A model generated the notes under the pieces. That model saw only the letters and a list, made by a program, of their open reading frames with translations. It did no database searches and was not told the origin of the DNA. The position numbers were made by a program, and so were the translations under genes. DNA of 62,580 nt, from NCBI GenBank assembly GCA_012729815.1, contig JAAYCJ010000300.1:1-62580 (forward strand), given 5' to 3'. The DNA is from Phycisphaerae bacterium (GTDB lineage Bacteria; Planctomycetota; Phycisphaerae; JAAYCJ01). Shown piece by piece: positions 33,216 through 42,545 of this stretch. Every line of letters begins with the position of its first letter. Within the stretch, counting starts at the first letter, position 1.

Positions 33216-34412
33216 ATGCCCGAGGCCAACGAGGAACAACGCCCCGCCGATCAGAACCCCGCGTCCGGATCGGAGGGCTCCGCTCCCGAGGCATCGCCGT
33301 CCGCTCCCGCGCCGTCGGCCCGCATATCGCCTGCTCCGGAGCCGCCCGGGCCGAGTCGCCGGCCGCGGCGGATGATCGTCCGCTACGGCTACCTGGGGTT
33401 TGTCGGAGAGTTCGAGTACGACGGGGACGACTGGCTCAGCCCGCAGAAGGCTGTGTTGGTCGAGACCGACCGGGGTCTGGAACTGGGCTACTTTGTCGGC
33501 TACATCGACTCGGAGAAGGGGGCCTTTGTCCTCAATCCGCGGGACGTACAGAAGTACCTCAAGAACAGCGGCGACGACTACCTGCGGTCTCGGACGGGCA
33601 AAGTTCTCCGTGCGGCGACCGCCCAGGACCTGCGCGAGCAGGAGCACATCAAGGCGGACACCCGCTCGAAGATGAACTACTGCCAGCAGTCGGCGGAGCA
33701 GTTGAATCTGCGGATGAAGATCGTGTGCGTCGAGCACCTTTTCGGCGGCGAGCGGATCATCTTCTACTTCACCGCCGACGGCCGGGTCGATTTTCGCGAG
33801 CTGGTTCGCGACCTGGCCCGCGAGTACCAGACGCGGATCGAGCTTCGGCAGATCGGGGCGCGGGACGAGGCGCGGCTGCTGGCCGATTACGAGATCTGCG
33901 GGCGGCAGTGCTGCTGCAAGAACTTCCTGAAGATTCTTCGTCCGGTGAACATGAAGATGGCGAAGCTGCAGAAGGCGACGCTGGACCCGTCGAAGGTTTC
34001 CGGTCGCTGCGGTCGGCTTCGCTGCTGCCTGGCCTACGAGCACAAGTGCTACGAGGAGTTGGCCTCGCAGCTTCCGCGGATCGGCTCGTGGGTACAGACG
34101 ACGGCTGGGGTCGGACGGGTGCGCGACCGGCAGATTCTGACGCAACTGGTGCAGGTCTCGCTGTCGGACGGGCGTCTGGTGGCGTTTCCCGCCGACGAAG
34201 TCAGCCCGTCGCGGCCTCCGAGCCATCGGCCGGAAGAGCCGGTCGTGGAGGAGGAGGCGGGCGATCCGTCCGAGGCGGCGGCGGACGGTCCCGATGAGGG
34301 GGAACTCGGTTCGCTCTCGGAGGTGTCCGACCGTCAGGGCGACGGGACCTCTTCCGAGCAGGATCCGTCCAAAGCGCGGCGGGGCCGGCGCGGGCGGCGG
34401 AGGCGCCGCTAG
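33216..34412 (+). CDS. ricT: PSP1-domain protein, RicT/YaaT-like
   Basis: A 398-residue protein. The first 50 residues are Pro/Ala-rich and disordered. The PSP1 domain runs from RRMIVRYGYLGFVGEFEYDGDDWL (about 51) and holds CVEHLFGGERIIFYFTADGRVDFRELVRDLAREYQTRIELRQIGARDEARLL. Two cysteine clusters follow (ICGRQCCCKNF and GRCGRLRCCLAYEHKCY), as in RicT, where they bind iron-sulfur clusters. The basic C-terminus (ARRGRRGRRRRR) may bind nucleic acid. In Firmicutes RicT works with RicA and RicF in RNase Y control, and its gene also lies near tmk and holB. Partners are not seen here. Confidence 0.88.
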   Translation: MPEANEEQRPADQNPASGSEGSAPEASPSAPAPSARISPAPEPPGPSRRPRRMIVRYGYLGFVGEFEYDGDDWLSPQKAVLVETDRGLELGYFVGYIDSEKGAFVLNPRDVQKYLKNSGDDYLRSRTGKVLRAATAQDLREQEHIKADTRSKMNYCQQSAEQLNLRMKIVCVEHLFGGERIIFYFTADGRVDFRELVRDLAREYQTRIELRQIGARDEARLLADYEICGRQCCCKNFLKILRPVNMKMAKLQKATLDPSKVSGRCGRLRCCLAYEHKCYEELASQLPRIGSWVQTTAGVGRVRDRQILTQLVQVSLSDGRLVAFPADEVSPSRPPSHRPEEPVVEEEAGDPSEAAADGPDEGELGSLSEVSDRQGDGTSSEQDPSKARRGRRGRRRRR

Positions 34413-34414
34413 CC

Positions 34415-34819
34415 ATGGACGCGACCAGGCCGGAAAAAGCACTGGAACAACTGGCCCGCGAGAGCGGGCGGTATCCCGTCGAGGCCTTTCACTTCATTCG
34501 GGAAGCGCTGCAGTTCACCGTCGATCGGCTGTACGGCCAGGAGATCACCGAGCAGCGGCACGTGACGGGGCGGGATTTGTGCTGGGGCATCCGCGACTAC
34601 GCGATCCAGTGCTGGGGTCTGATGGCGCCGTCGGTCCTGCGAAGGTGGAACATCGCCCGCACCGAGGATTTCGGGCGGCTGGTGTTCACCATGGTCGAGG
34701 CCGGCTGGATGGCCAAGAGCGACGAGGACACGCCCGAGGACTTCGCCAACATCTACGACTTCCGCTCCGCCTTCGCCACGCCGCTGAAGCTCGAAGAGAA
34801 GAAGATGAAGATGACCTGA
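34415..34819 (+). CDS. Minf_1886 family protein (TIGR04138)
   Basis: A 134-residue small soluble protein of the Minf_1886 family, typical of Planctomycetes and Verrucomicrobia. The recognised features are YPVEAFHFIREALQFTVDRLYG, HVTGRDLCWGIRDYAIQCWGLMAPSVLRRWNI and LVFTMVEAGWMAKSDEDTPEDFANIYDF. Function is unknown. It starts 2 nt after the PSP1 gene stop and is co-transcribed with it. Confidence 0.88.
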   Translation: MDATRPEKALEQLARESGRYPVEAFHFIREALQFTVDRLYGQEITEQRHVTGRDLCWGIRDYAIQCWGLMAPSVLRRWNIARTEDFGRLVFTMVEAGWMAKSDEDTPEDFANIYDFRSAFATPLKLEEKKMKMT

Positions 34820-34951
34820 GGCGATCCTCCCGCTGGGCCGCGCGATCCCCTTCTTCTTACCAAGCCGATTGACTTTCCAGCCGTGGGTGCTATCGTACTG
34901 CCTTTACATCGGGACGAGGTGTGTTGACGGTTGATTTGTTGGAGACGGGCG

Positions 34952-36937
34952 ATGGCCAAGGTGCATGCGAACTGGCATGAGGACGTTTTTTTCGGGATTC
35001 ACTACGATCTGCACGCATCGGCGGACGATACGGTGCTGGGCAAGGAGTTGACGGCCGAGCACCTGCGCGAGCGGCTGGACCGCGTGCGGCCCGACTGGAT
35101 CCAGTGCGACTGCAAGGGTCACGCGGGCTATACGAGCTGGCCGACGCAGGTGGGTTCGACCTCGCCCGGCGTGGTCAAGGACGCGCTGCGGATCACCCGT
35201 GACGTGACGAAGGAACTGGGCATCCGGCTTGGCATGCACTATTCGGGCGTCTGGGACACTCGCGCCGTCGAGTTGCATCCGGAGTGGGGCCGGATCGACG
35301 CGAAGGGCGAGCGCAGCCCGCACATGACCTGCCGGATGAGCGGGTACACCGACGAACTGCTGATCCCGCAGATGCTGGAACTCGTCGAGAAGTACGACGT
35401 GGACGGGTTCTGGGTGGACGGCGAGAACTGGGCATCCGCGCCGTGCTGGTGCGAGAAGTGCCAAGCCGAGTTCACCCGCCGCACCGGCATCAAGGACATT
35501 CCCGCCGAGGCGGGCCAGGCCAACTGGGATGCGTGGCTGGCCTTTCACCGGGACCTGTTTATCGAGCACGTGACCCGTTACGCCGAAGCCGTGCATGCGA
35601 AGAAGCCCGAGTGCCTGATCTGCAGCAACTGGATGTACACGGTGCGCCAGCCCGAGCCGGTCCGGTGCCCGGTGGACTATCTCTCGGGCGACTACGACTG
35701 GCGATGGGGCGTGTACCGGGCGGCGGTCGAGGGACGGGTGCTCGACTCGCGCGGGCTGCCGTGGGATCTGATGGCGTGGGGATTCACGAAGGGCGGCGAG
35801 ATGGACGGCACGCCGCCGTGGGTCGAGAAGACGGCCACGCACCTGTGCCAGGAGGTCTGCGAGGTGGTGGCGTTGGGCGGGGCGGTGATGGTCTACAACC
35901 TGCCGCAGCGGACCGGTTGGCTGACCGGCTGGCACCAGGACCTTCTCGGCGAGGTCGCCCGTTTCTGCCGGGCGAGGCAGGACGTGTGCTTCAAGTCGCA
36001 CACGCGGTCGGAGGCGGCGGTGCTGCATCTGGCCGACCACTACTACGCCCACAACGACCCGCTGTACAACTACGGCGAGGCGGTCCGCCCGATCGAAGGG
36101 GCGCTGCACGTGCTGCTCGAGACTCAGCGGTCGACGGACATCCTGCTTCAGGAGCACCTGGATCGGCTCGACCGCTACAAGCTGGTGGTGGTGCCGGAAC
36201 AGACGCGGCTGTCGAAAGAGACCCTTGCGGCCCTCGAGACGTTCGCCCGCAACGGCGGCTTTGTGATCGCCAGCGGCGACCATCTGGCCCGCGAGTGTTC
36301 GGAGCTTGTCGGCGTAGTGGCGGACGGTGATCCGCTTCGACGCGAGAGCAGCCGTAAGAAAGACTCGATCTTCTATCTGCCGGTTGACGGCCGGGCGGTC
36401 GGAACGGGCGGCCCGTGGAAGCCGGTCAGACCGGCCAAAGGAACCGAGGTGCTCTGCTGCCTGATGGAGGAGCAGGAATCGGAGAAGGACACGACGGACT
36501 GGCCCGCCGTCACCCGCCGCAAGGTCGGCCGCGGTGCGGTCATTGCCATTCACGGGCCGGTCTTCCGCGACTACTTTGTGGGCCACTATCCGCTGTTGCG
36601 GCGGTTTGTGGCGAAGCTGATCGACGGCCAGCCGATTGACTGGACGGTGACGGCGCAAGGGCCGTCGTGGCTGGAGATCGTGGTGCGGGAGAAGGACGAG
36701 CGGCTGCTGGTGAACCTGGTCAACCGCGGTGCGGGTGAGACGCTGTATCCGAATCGGTTGATCATCGAGCAGCTTCCGGCGATTCCGAACGTGACGATCC
36801 GCATTCGGCGGGAGAGCCCGCCGCGGCAGGTCGATCTGGCGCCGGACCACATGCCGGTCGAGTGGCGGTTCGCGGACGGCGTGTTGACGGTCGAGGTGCC
36901 GCTGGTCCACATTCACAACATTCTGGTCGTCCAGTAG
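34952..36937 (+). CDS. Putative cytosolic glycoside hydrolase (GH29/GH42-like barrel plus GATase-like domain)
   Basis: A 661-residue protein with no signal peptide. The N-terminal 350 residues look like a TIM barrel (FFGIHYDLHAS, YTSWPTQVGSTSPGVVKDALRITRDVTKELGIRLGMHYSGVWDTR, EKYDVDGFWVDGENW with a likely catalytic Asp/Glu). Residues 400-530 resemble the beta-galactosidase trimerisation/GATase-like domain (YKLVVVPEQTRLSKETLAALETFARNGGFVIASG), and the last 100 form a beta-sandwich. This architecture occurs in alpha-L-fucosidase- and GH42-like proteins. I cannot assign a family. ATG 34952 is preferred over the upstream open frame. The gene is followed 17 bp later by a kinase-like gene. Confidence 0.65.
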   Translation: MAKVHANWHEDVFFGIHYDLHASADDTVLGKELTAEHLRERLDRVRPDWIQCDCKGHAGYTSWPTQVGSTSPGVVKDALRITRDVTKELGIRLGMHYSGVWDTRAVELHPEWGRIDAKGERSPHMTCRMSGYTDELLIPQMLELVEKYDVDGFWVDGENWASAPCWCEKCQAEFTRRTGIKDIPAEAGQANWDAWLAFHRDLFIEHVTRYAEAVHAKKPECLICSNWMYTVRQPEPVRCPVDYLSGDYDWRWGVYRAAVEGRVLDSRGLPWDLMAWGFTKGGEMDGTPPWVEKTATHLCQEVCEVVALGGAVMVYNLPQRTGWLTGWHQDLLGEVARFCRARQDVCFKSHTRSEAAVLHLADHYYAHNDPLYNYGEAVRPIEGALHVLLETQRSTDILLQEHLDRLDRYKLVVVPEQTRLSKETLAALETFARNGGFVIASGDHLARECSELVGVVADGDPLRRESSRKKDSIFYLPVDGRAVGTGGPWKPVRPAKGTEVLCCLMEEQESEKDTTDWPAVTRRKVGRGAVIAIHGPVFRDYFVGHYPLLRRFVAKLIDGQPIDWTVTAQGPSWLEIVVREKDERLLVNLVNRGAGETLYPNRLIIEQLPAIPNVTIRIRRESPPRQVDLAPDHMPVEWRFADGVLTVEVPLVHIHNILVVQ

Positions 36938-36954
36938 ACCGGGAGGATCGACGG

Positions 36955-37596
36955 TTGCCGGCGGACGCAGGCCAATTGGCTGAGGAGTTGATCGGTCGTT
37001 TGCGGGAAGCACCGGGCCGGTATCTGCTCGGGCTGACCGGCATTCCGGGCAGCGGCAAGAGCACGCTGGCCGCCCGGCTGCAGGACGCGATTGCCGAGCG
37101 ATTGGGCCCGGACCGGTCGGCGGTGGTGGCGATGGATGGCTTTCACTGGCCCAATCGGGTGCTTGAGATGAGGAACCTGGTCGGCCGGAAGGGATCGCCG
37201 CCGACGTTTGACGCCGCCGCGTTCGCCGAGTTGCTGCGGCGGCTGCGCGAGGTTCCGCCACAGACGGTCATGGCTCCGGTCTATGATCGGCGGCTCCACG
37301 CACCGGTCAGCGACGCGATCGAGATCGGCCCGCGGGTCGAGCTGGTGATTGTCGAGGGCAACTATCTGCTGTTGTCCGAGGGACCGTGGGCGGCGATCCG
37401 AGGGCTGCTCGACCAGGTGTGGTTCATCGATATCCCGCTGGAGATGTCCATGCAGCGGGTCCGCGACCGTCACATCGCGGGCGGCATGGCCCCTGACGCC
37501 GCGGATGCCAAGGTGGCGGCCAACGACCGGCTGAACGCCGAGTTAATTCTCTCGACGCGGTCCCTGGCGGACGAAACGATAACTGCTGATGTATAA
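36955..37596 (+). CDS. P-loop sugar/nucleoside kinase-like protein
   Basis: A 213-residue P-loop protein. GIPGSGKSTLAARLQ at about residues 25-39 is the Walker A motif, and AMDGFHWPN carries the Asp used in uridine/pantothenate kinase folds. The segment VPPQTVMAPVYDRRLHAPV and the VEGNYLLLSEGPW motif match the FrcK/Udk-like family. The start codon is TTG, supported by GGGAGG 8 nt upstream; no ATG is suitable. It is co-transcribed with the glycosidase, so it may phosphorylate a sugar released by that enzyme; the match to fructose-type kinases is only suggestive. Confidence 0.8.
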   Translation: MPADAGQLAEELIGRLREAPGRYLLGLTGIPGSGKSTLAARLQDAIAERLGPDRSAVVAMDGFHWPNRVLEMRNLVGRKGSPPTFDAAAFAELLRRLREVPPQTVMAPVYDRRLHAPVSDAIEIGPRVELVIVEGNYLLLSEGPWAAIRGLLDQVWFIDIPLEMSMQRVRDRHIAGGMAPDAADAKVAANDRLNAELILSTRSLADETITADV

Positions 37597-37641
37597 CAAG
37601 AAGTGATAGTTGATCATGGACTTTCGGCAGGCTTTATGGTC

Positions 37642-37670
37642 TTGACTTTTTCAGCTTATCGGACTATTAG
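37642..37670 (+). promoter_or_regulatory. Promoter of the small membrane peptide/DUF4405 operon
   Basis: TTGACT (37642-37647), 17-bp spacer, TATTAG (37665-37670). The ATG of the 37-residue peptide is 57 nt further down. Confidence 0.5.
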
Positions 37671-37727
37671 ATTCTGCATTGTTGTGGATAAGCGGATAGG
37701 GACACTGATTAGGGGATCAGAGTCGGC

Positions 37728-37841
37728 ATGATGGAAAAAGCGATCAGTTCAAAACAGGTATTTCGGTTCATTTTGTTTCTGTACGGGTGCTGGCTGGCCT
37801 TCCTGGCCTCGCTGGTGATGTTGCGGCATCTGGGGTACTAG
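37728..37841 (+). CDS. Small single-span membrane peptide, unknown
   Basis: A 37-residue peptide, starting MMEKAISSKQVFRFI and continuing LFLYGCWLAFLASLVMLRHLGY, one hydrophobic helix with basic residues at the N-terminus. It lies under a clear promoter and 32 bp before the DUF4405 gene, so it is probably co-transcribed. It may be a subunit of a small membrane complex with the DUF4405 protein. No homology is claimed. Confidence 0.6.
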   Translation: MMEKAISSKQVFRFILFLYGCWLAFLASLVMLRHLGY

Positions 37842-37873
37842 GCTTTTTCGGCGAGGCGGCAGGGAGATCTTCC

Positions 37874-38269
37874 ATGACGCGGTACAACTGGAACCGGCTG
37901 ATCAATCTGGTTCTGGCGGTGCTGGTGGTGGGGATCACGTTTAGCGGGGTGGTCATGAAGGTGGTTCTTCCGCCGGGCAGGGGCGGGCGGCACCTTGGCG
38001 GTGGTCGCGGACAGGGGTGGGGACGCGCGATGCTCGAAGGCGGCGAGCCGGAAGGGCCGCTGACGCTATGGGGTCTGGGGCGGCACGATTGGGGCGAGAT
38101 TCACTTGTGGCTGGCGACGGTGATGATCGTGTTGGTGGTGGTGCACATCTGGCTGCACTGGGGCTGGGTCAAGCGGGCGTATTTCGGATCGCCGTGTCCG
38201 CCGCAGGATGAGGTCGAGTCGTCCGGTTCCGATGAACCGTGCCCGGCCGATCGCTCGGCGTCCGAGTGA
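37874..38269 (+). CDS. DUF4405-domain membrane protein
   Basis: A 131-residue protein with two transmembrane helices (NRLINLVLAVLVVGITFSGVVMKVVLPPG and EIHLWLATVMIVLVVVHIWLHWGWV) joined by a Gly-rich loop (PGRGGRHLGGGRGQGWGRAML). The second helix has histidines in HDWGEIHLW and VHIWLHW, the pattern of DUF4405 proteins, which resemble b-type cytochrome subunits binding haem between two helices. The C-terminus is acidic. It is preceded by the 37-residue peptide and is convergent with the MacB-like permease gene. Confidence 0.82.
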   Translation: MTRYNWNRLINLVLAVLVVGITFSGVVMKVVLPPGRGGRHLGGGRGQGWGRAMLEGGEPEGPLTLWGLGRHDWGEIHLWLATVMIVLVVVHIWLHWGWVKRAYFGSPCPPQDEVESSGSDEPCPADRSASE

Positions 38270-38271
38270 GG

Positions 38272-39492
38272 CTATTCGTACCGCAGGGCTTCGACCGGGT
38301 CGAGGCGCGAGGCCTTGTAGGCCGGGTAGATCCCGCTGACGATCCCGGTGATGATCGCGACGCTCAGGGCGGTGGTGATGACGGTGCTGGGCGTGTAGGG
38401 GCTGAACAGCCCGCGCGAGAGGTCCTCGATCGCCTTGCCCAGGCCGATTCCCAGGAGCACGCCGATCGCGCCGCCGATCAGGCTGATCGAGCTGCTCTCG
38501 GCGAGGAACTGGGAAAGGATGTCCGTCCGTTTGGCTCCGACGGCCATGCGGACGCCGATTTCGCGGGTCCGCTCGGTGACCGAGACCAGCATGATGTTCA
38601 TGATGCCGATGCCGCCGACCACCATGCTGATGCCCGCGATGCTGTAGAAGACGATGCCGAGGATGTCGGCGTAGTCCTTGACGCCTTCGAGGAGCTGCTC
38701 CTGGCTGAAGAGTCCGAAGTCGGCCTTTTCGCCGGGTTTGATCTTGTGGCGCTTGCGGAGGAGTTTGGTGACCTGCCCGCGTCCCTCCTCGGTCAGGTCG
38801 GTGCTGCGGGTCTGGACCGAGATGGAGTGGACGCTTCGGTAGCCGAACAGGCGTTTCATGGCGGTGCTCAGCGGGACCACGACCTGCTCGTCGACGCGGG
38901 TAAAGCCCAGCGTGCCCTTCTTCTCCATCACGCCGACCACGGTGAAGGGCTTGCCCTTGATCTTGACCAACATGCCGACCGGTTCGGCGCGGCCGAAGAG
39001 TTCCTCCGCGACCTTGTGACCGAGCACCACCACGTAGGCTTCGGACTGGACGTCGCTGCGGCTGATGAACCGCCCGGCCCGGACGGTGTAGTTGCGGATG
39101 GATGAGTATTCCGGCGTCGTGCCGAGCACGCTGCACGCCATGTTGCGCGAGAAGTATTTGACGGAGGCCGCTCCGAGGACCTCAGGGGCGGCGCGGAGGA
39201 CGGCGTTGCACTGGCGGACGATGGCGTCGGAGTCGGCGATGTGGAGGGTTTCGACGTCGCCGGTCGCCCGTCCACCGTTGCGGGCGGCGCCGGGAAAGAC
39301 GATCAGGACGTTGGAGCCGAAGCTGCTGGCGGTTTCAAGGATTTCCTTGGTCGCGCCCTTGAGGATGGACATGGCGGCGACGACCGCGGCCACGCCGATA
39401 ATCACGCCGAGCGTCGCCAGCAACGAGCGGAGCAGGTTGGTCCGGAGGGCCCGGATCGCAGCCAGGATGATTCTGAGATAGAACATGGTCAC
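38272..39492 (-). CDS. MacB-like ABC transporter permease
   Basis: A 406-residue permease of the MacB/FtsX type. One N-terminal helix (LLRSLLATLGVIIGVAAVVAAMSI) is followed by a large periplasmic domain (about 60-270, MacB-PCD) and three C-terminal helices (GIGIMNIMLVSVTERTREIGVRMAVGA, SLIGGAIGVLLGIGLGK, TALSVAIITGIVSGIYPAYKASRLDPVEALRYE). The end motif PVEALRYE is typical. It works with the ATPase at 39546-40346 and adaptor at 40346-41965 as a MacAB-like exporter or mechanotransmission system. No TolC-like outer membrane gene is nearby. Confidence 0.93.
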   Translation of the reverse strand: MTMFYLRIILAAIRALRTNLLRSLLATLGVIIGVAAVVAAMSILKGATKEILETASSFGSNVLIVFPGAARNGGRATGDVETLHIADSDAIVRQCNAVLRAAPEVLGAASVKYFSRNMACSVLGTTPEYSSIRNYTVRAGRFISRSDVQSEAYVVVLGHKVAEELFGRAEPVGMLVKIKGKPFTVVGVMEKKGTLGFTRVDEQVVVPLSTAMKRLFGYRSVHSISVQTRSTDLTEEGRGQVTKLLRKRHKIKPGEKADFGLFSQEQLLEGVKDYADILGIVFYSIAGISMVVGGIGIMNIMLVSVTERTREIGVRMAVGAKRTDILSQFLAESSSISLIGGAIGVLLGIGLGKAIEDLSRGLFSPYTPSTVITTALSVAIITGIVSGIYPAYKASRLDPVEALRYE

Positions 39493-39545
39493 CTGTTATT
39501 CAAATCGAAGGCGGGCAGCGCCCACCCAACATTGCTTTCCGCATC

Positions 39546-40346
39546 CTATTCGGTCTTGGCGGCGGTCTGTCGGACCAGGGCGGCGGTTTCCTCCATGGCG
39601 GCTTGGCGCTCGCGCGGATCGGTGGGACCGTCGTGGACGATCTTGCCATCCCGCATCTGCACGATCCGCTGGGCCTGGACGGCGACGTCGTGCTCATGGG
39701 TCACGATCACCACGGTGACGCCCTGCTGGTGCAGTTGATGGAAAATCTGCATGATCTGGGCTCCGGTCCGCGTATCGAGGTTGCCGGTGGGTTCGTCGGC
39801 CAGGATGACTTTCGGGTTGTTGACGATGGCCCGGGCGATGGCCACCCGCTGGCGTTCGCCGCCGGAAAGTTCAGCCGGGACGTGGCGGGCCCGTTCGGCC
39901 AGACCGACCTTTTGCAGGGCGGCCATGGCCGCTTCGTGCGTGCGGATGCGCCGGGCGTAGAACAGGGGCACCGCGACGTTCTCAGCCGCGCTGACCCGCG
40001 CGAGCAGGTTGAACGTCTGGAACACAAAGCCGATCCGCTGATTGCGGGTCTCGGCGAGTTGGCTTTCGGAGAGTTTGCCGACCAGCAGGCCGTCGAGATA
40101 GTAGCTGCCCTTGGTCGGGCGGTCGAGGCAGCCGAGGATGCCCATCATAGTGCTCTTGCCGGAGCCGGAGGGTCCGGTGATGCTGACAAACTCGCCGGCG
40201 CCGATCTTCAGGTCCACCCCGTCCAGGGCGCGGACGTCGGTCGCTCCCATATGGTAGATCTTGTGCACGTCCGCCAGTTCGATCAGGCATTTGGCGGCTA
40301 CGCGGTCCGATTCGCGGCTGCGGCTGGCCGTTTGGGTCTGGGGCAC
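39546..40346 (-). CDS. MacB/LolD-type ABC transporter ATP-binding protein
   Basis: A 266-residue ATPase. Walker [19 protein letters not shown] is at about 58-75, the Q-loop in FVFQTFNLL, the ABC signature [15 protein letters not shown] at about 158-172, Walker [14 protein letters not shown] and the H-loop [10 protein letters not shown]. The start is GTG at 40346, overlapping the last base of the adaptor stop (TAGTG). The first 24 residues are low complexity. The gene powers the MacB-like permease downstream. Confidence 0.92.
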   Translation of the reverse strand: MPQTQTASRSRESDRVAAKCLIELADVHKIYHMGATDVRALDGVDLKIGAGEFVSITGPSGSGKSTMMGILGCLDRPTKGSYYLDGLLVGKLSESQLAETRNQRIGFVFQTFNLLARVSAAENVAVPLFYARRIRTHEAAMAALQKVGLAERARHVPAELSGGERQRVAIARAIVNNPKVILADEPTGNLDTRTGAQIMQIFHQLHQQGVTVVIVTHEHDVAVQAQRIVQMRDGKIVHDGPTDPRERQAAMEETAALVRQTAAKTE

Positions 40347-41965
40347 TAGTCCTTGTCTCCCTCGTCCTCTTTCATTTTCTGGGGCAGGCGGATGTAGACC
40401 TCCTGGCCTTCCTTCAGGTCGCCGGTCTCGATCTCGATCCGTTCGGGCCCGGCCAGGCCGAGCTTGACCGGCATGAACCGCGGTTCGTCGCCGTCCTTTT
40501 CGCCGGGCACGTAGACGCCGTGCTGCTCGTTCTTGATCTTGATGGCCTCGATATCGACCAGCAGGACGTTCTTGCGGGTCCACGCGGTGAAATCGACGTT
40601 GGCGTGCATGCCGAGCATGAGTTTTTCGCGGGCGGCGGCTTCGAGTTCGATACGCACGGTGTAGGTCACGACGTTGTTGGCGACCTGCGGGTGCGGATAG
40701 ATGCGTTCGACGGCGCCGGAGAAGGTTTCCTCCGGGAAGGCGTCGACCGTGACCTTCACGTTGCTGGCGGACTGGAGGATATTGACGTCCTCCGCGGTGG
40801 TGTCGCGTTGGGCCCCGTCGGCTGGGCGGGTGGCCAGGTGCGCGCCGTCACTGGAGGGGGCGAGATCCCGCACGCGGCCGATGTCCGCCTCGTCGACGTC
40901 CGCCTCGACGTAGAGCCGGCTCAGGTCGGCGATGGTCATCATGGTGGTCCCGCCGGTGACGGTGGTGATGCCGCTGGCAATGATCTGGCCTTCCTGGACC
41001 AGCACCTGCTGGACCTGGCCGTTCATCGGGGAATAGACCTTGGTTTCGCGAAGGCGCTTGTTTGCCTGGTCGAGGGCGACGTTGGCCATTCGCACGCCCT
41101 GCTCAGCCAGTTTCACGCGGGTCCGGGCCTGCGAGACCAGCAGGCTCTTGTTGAGCGCCTCGCGGATGCGCCCGGCCTGGAGCAGGATATTGGCACGGGC
41201 CTGCCACATGGTCATCAACGCGGTCTGGTACTCCACCCGGCCGGTGTAGCCCAGATCGCCGCCGTTCGACTCGTTCGAGAGCACCTTGGTTCCTTCATCC
41301 ACGAGCCGGCTGACCGCCAGGGCCTCGGCTTCGGCCAGGGCCACGGTTCTCTCGCAGGCCCGCACCAGCAGCTTGGCCCCGTCGCTGACCAGTTCGAACT
41401 CGGGGTCCAGCAGCGGCGCGGGCTCGATGGCGTCTTCGGCGACGATCGGGAAGGCGGCCAGCACGCCGGCCTTTTCCTGGCGATAGAGTTCCTGCTGGCG
41501 GAACTCGAGGGTCACCCTCCGCAGTTCGGCCCGCGTGGCGTCGAGGCTGGCCAGGGCCAGTTCCATCGCCGTCAGCCAGTCCTTGTGGATCTGGGCCGCC
41601 GCCTGCTGCTCAAGCTGAAGACTTTCATCGGTGCGGGCCTTCTCGGCGGTGGCGTTGCTGACCACCAGTTCCTCGTCGGACGGGTCCAGTTCGATCAGCA
41701 GATCGCCCTCGCGGACCATGTCGCCGGGCTCGAAGAAGACCTTCAGCACGGTGCCGCTGGCCTTGGACTTGATCTCCCGCGGCTTGGAGGCCGGTTCGAT
41801 GGTGCCGGTGGCCCCGATCGGAATCTCCAGGTCGCCGACCTCGATCTTGGTGATCAGAGGCTTTTCCCAGGAAAGTGCCGTGCTCTTGCGCTTCTGGTAC
41901 CAGCTATAGACCAGAAATCCCACCACGAGCAGAACGACCAGCGTGATGATATGTTTCTTCCGCAT
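40346..41965 (-). CDS. HlyD/MacA-like periplasmic adaptor protein
   Basis: A 539-residue adaptor. One N-terminal transmembrane anchor (KKHIITLVVLLVVGFLVYSWYQ) is followed by a lipoyl-like beta segment (GTIEPASKPREIKSKASGTVLKVFFEPGDMVREGDLLIELDPSDEEL), a long coiled-coil hairpin (about 90-290), and a second barrel half (VYSPMNGQVQQVLVQEGQIIASGIT). The extended coiled coil is about 200 residues, longer than in E. coli MacA, with an extra insertion. The end has FMPVKLGLAGPERIEIETGDLKEGQEV. First gene of a three-gene exporter operon; an outer-membrane partner is missing here. Confidence 0.92.
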   Translation of the reverse strand: MRKKHIITLVVLLVVGFLVYSWYQKRKSTALSWEKPLITKIEVGDLEIPIGATGTIEPASKPREIKSKASGTVLKVFFEPGDMVREGDLLIELDPSDEELVVSNATAEKARTDESLQLEQQAAAQIHKDWLTAMELALASLDATRAELRRVTLEFRQQELYRQEKAGVLAAFPIVAEDAIEPAPLLDPEFELVSDGAKLLVRACERTVALAEAEALAVSRLVDEGTKVLSNESNGGDLGYTGRVEYQTALMTMWQARANILLQAGRIREALNKSLLVSQARTRVKLAEQGVRMANVALDQANKRLRETKVYSPMNGQVQQVLVQEGQIIASGITTVTGGTTMMTIADLSRLYVEADVDEADIGRVRDLAPSSDGAHLATRPADGAQRDTTAEDVNILQSASNVKVTVDAFPEETFSGAVERIYPHPQVANNVVTYTVRIELEAAAREKLMLGMHANVDFTAWTRKNVLLVDIEAIKIKNEQHGVYVPGEKDGDEPRFMPVKLGLAGPERIEIETGDLKEGQEVYIRLPQKMKEDEGDKD

Positions 41966-42091
41966 TATGCTCCCTGTGCTGACAACGTGGAGTCCGCAGG
42001 CCGGTCAAGCCGCCTTGCGGGTCCGGCGGGTGATGGTCGCGCCGCATGCGGGGACCGCTCGTTCGCCGACTGTCTTCAGGCGTAACGCACA

Positions 42092-42120
42092 ATTATAATA
42101 CTCACGAATCCGAATGGACA
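42092..42120 (-). promoter_or_regulatory. Possible promoter of the MacAB-like operon
   Basis: A perfect -10 TATAAT on the minus strand (42097-42092) with a weak -35 (TGTCCA, 42120-42115) at 17 bp. Confidence 0.4.
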
Positions 42121-42545
42121 CAAAATTACCTTTCGCTTGCGCAGCCGGATCCGCATCGCAACGACGGCTCTACCTCTTGTACGTCGTCACGGGGTTCTGA
42201 AGTTTCATGAGTTTTTCGCTGATCCGTCCTGGTGCGAGATTGAGTCCACGTTTGCGGCTGCCATCACCGCACCTCTGTATGGCGACGGCCATGGCGAGAC
42301 CGTCGGCTTCGGCGGAGCAAAGCAACGGAAAGGTGTACCCGCTGATGTCCTCCTCGGCGGTCGGTGCCTTGGGACGGCCTCGAAAGTTGTAGAAATGTCG
42401 TATGACTGAGACACCTGCCGCAAGGATGTCCGCCTGAACTCCAGCCGATGACTGTGCCTCGGCAGGGGCGCACTGCGGACGATTGGCGGAGGGGGTTTGG
42501 CCGTCGTTGGTGCTCAGAGCTGCTTGGATCAACGTCCGGCGGATA

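Noticed and set aside
34904-37261. A 785-codon open frame on the minus strand opposite the glycosidase and kinase genes
   Set aside because: Arg/His/Pro-rich sequence with no domain; the plus-strand genes have recognisable motifs, start sites and a P-loop.
42170-42532. A 120-codon minus-strand frame before the cassette 3 regulator
   Set aside because: No motif, no ribosome site and no supporting context; recorded only as unassigned DNA.
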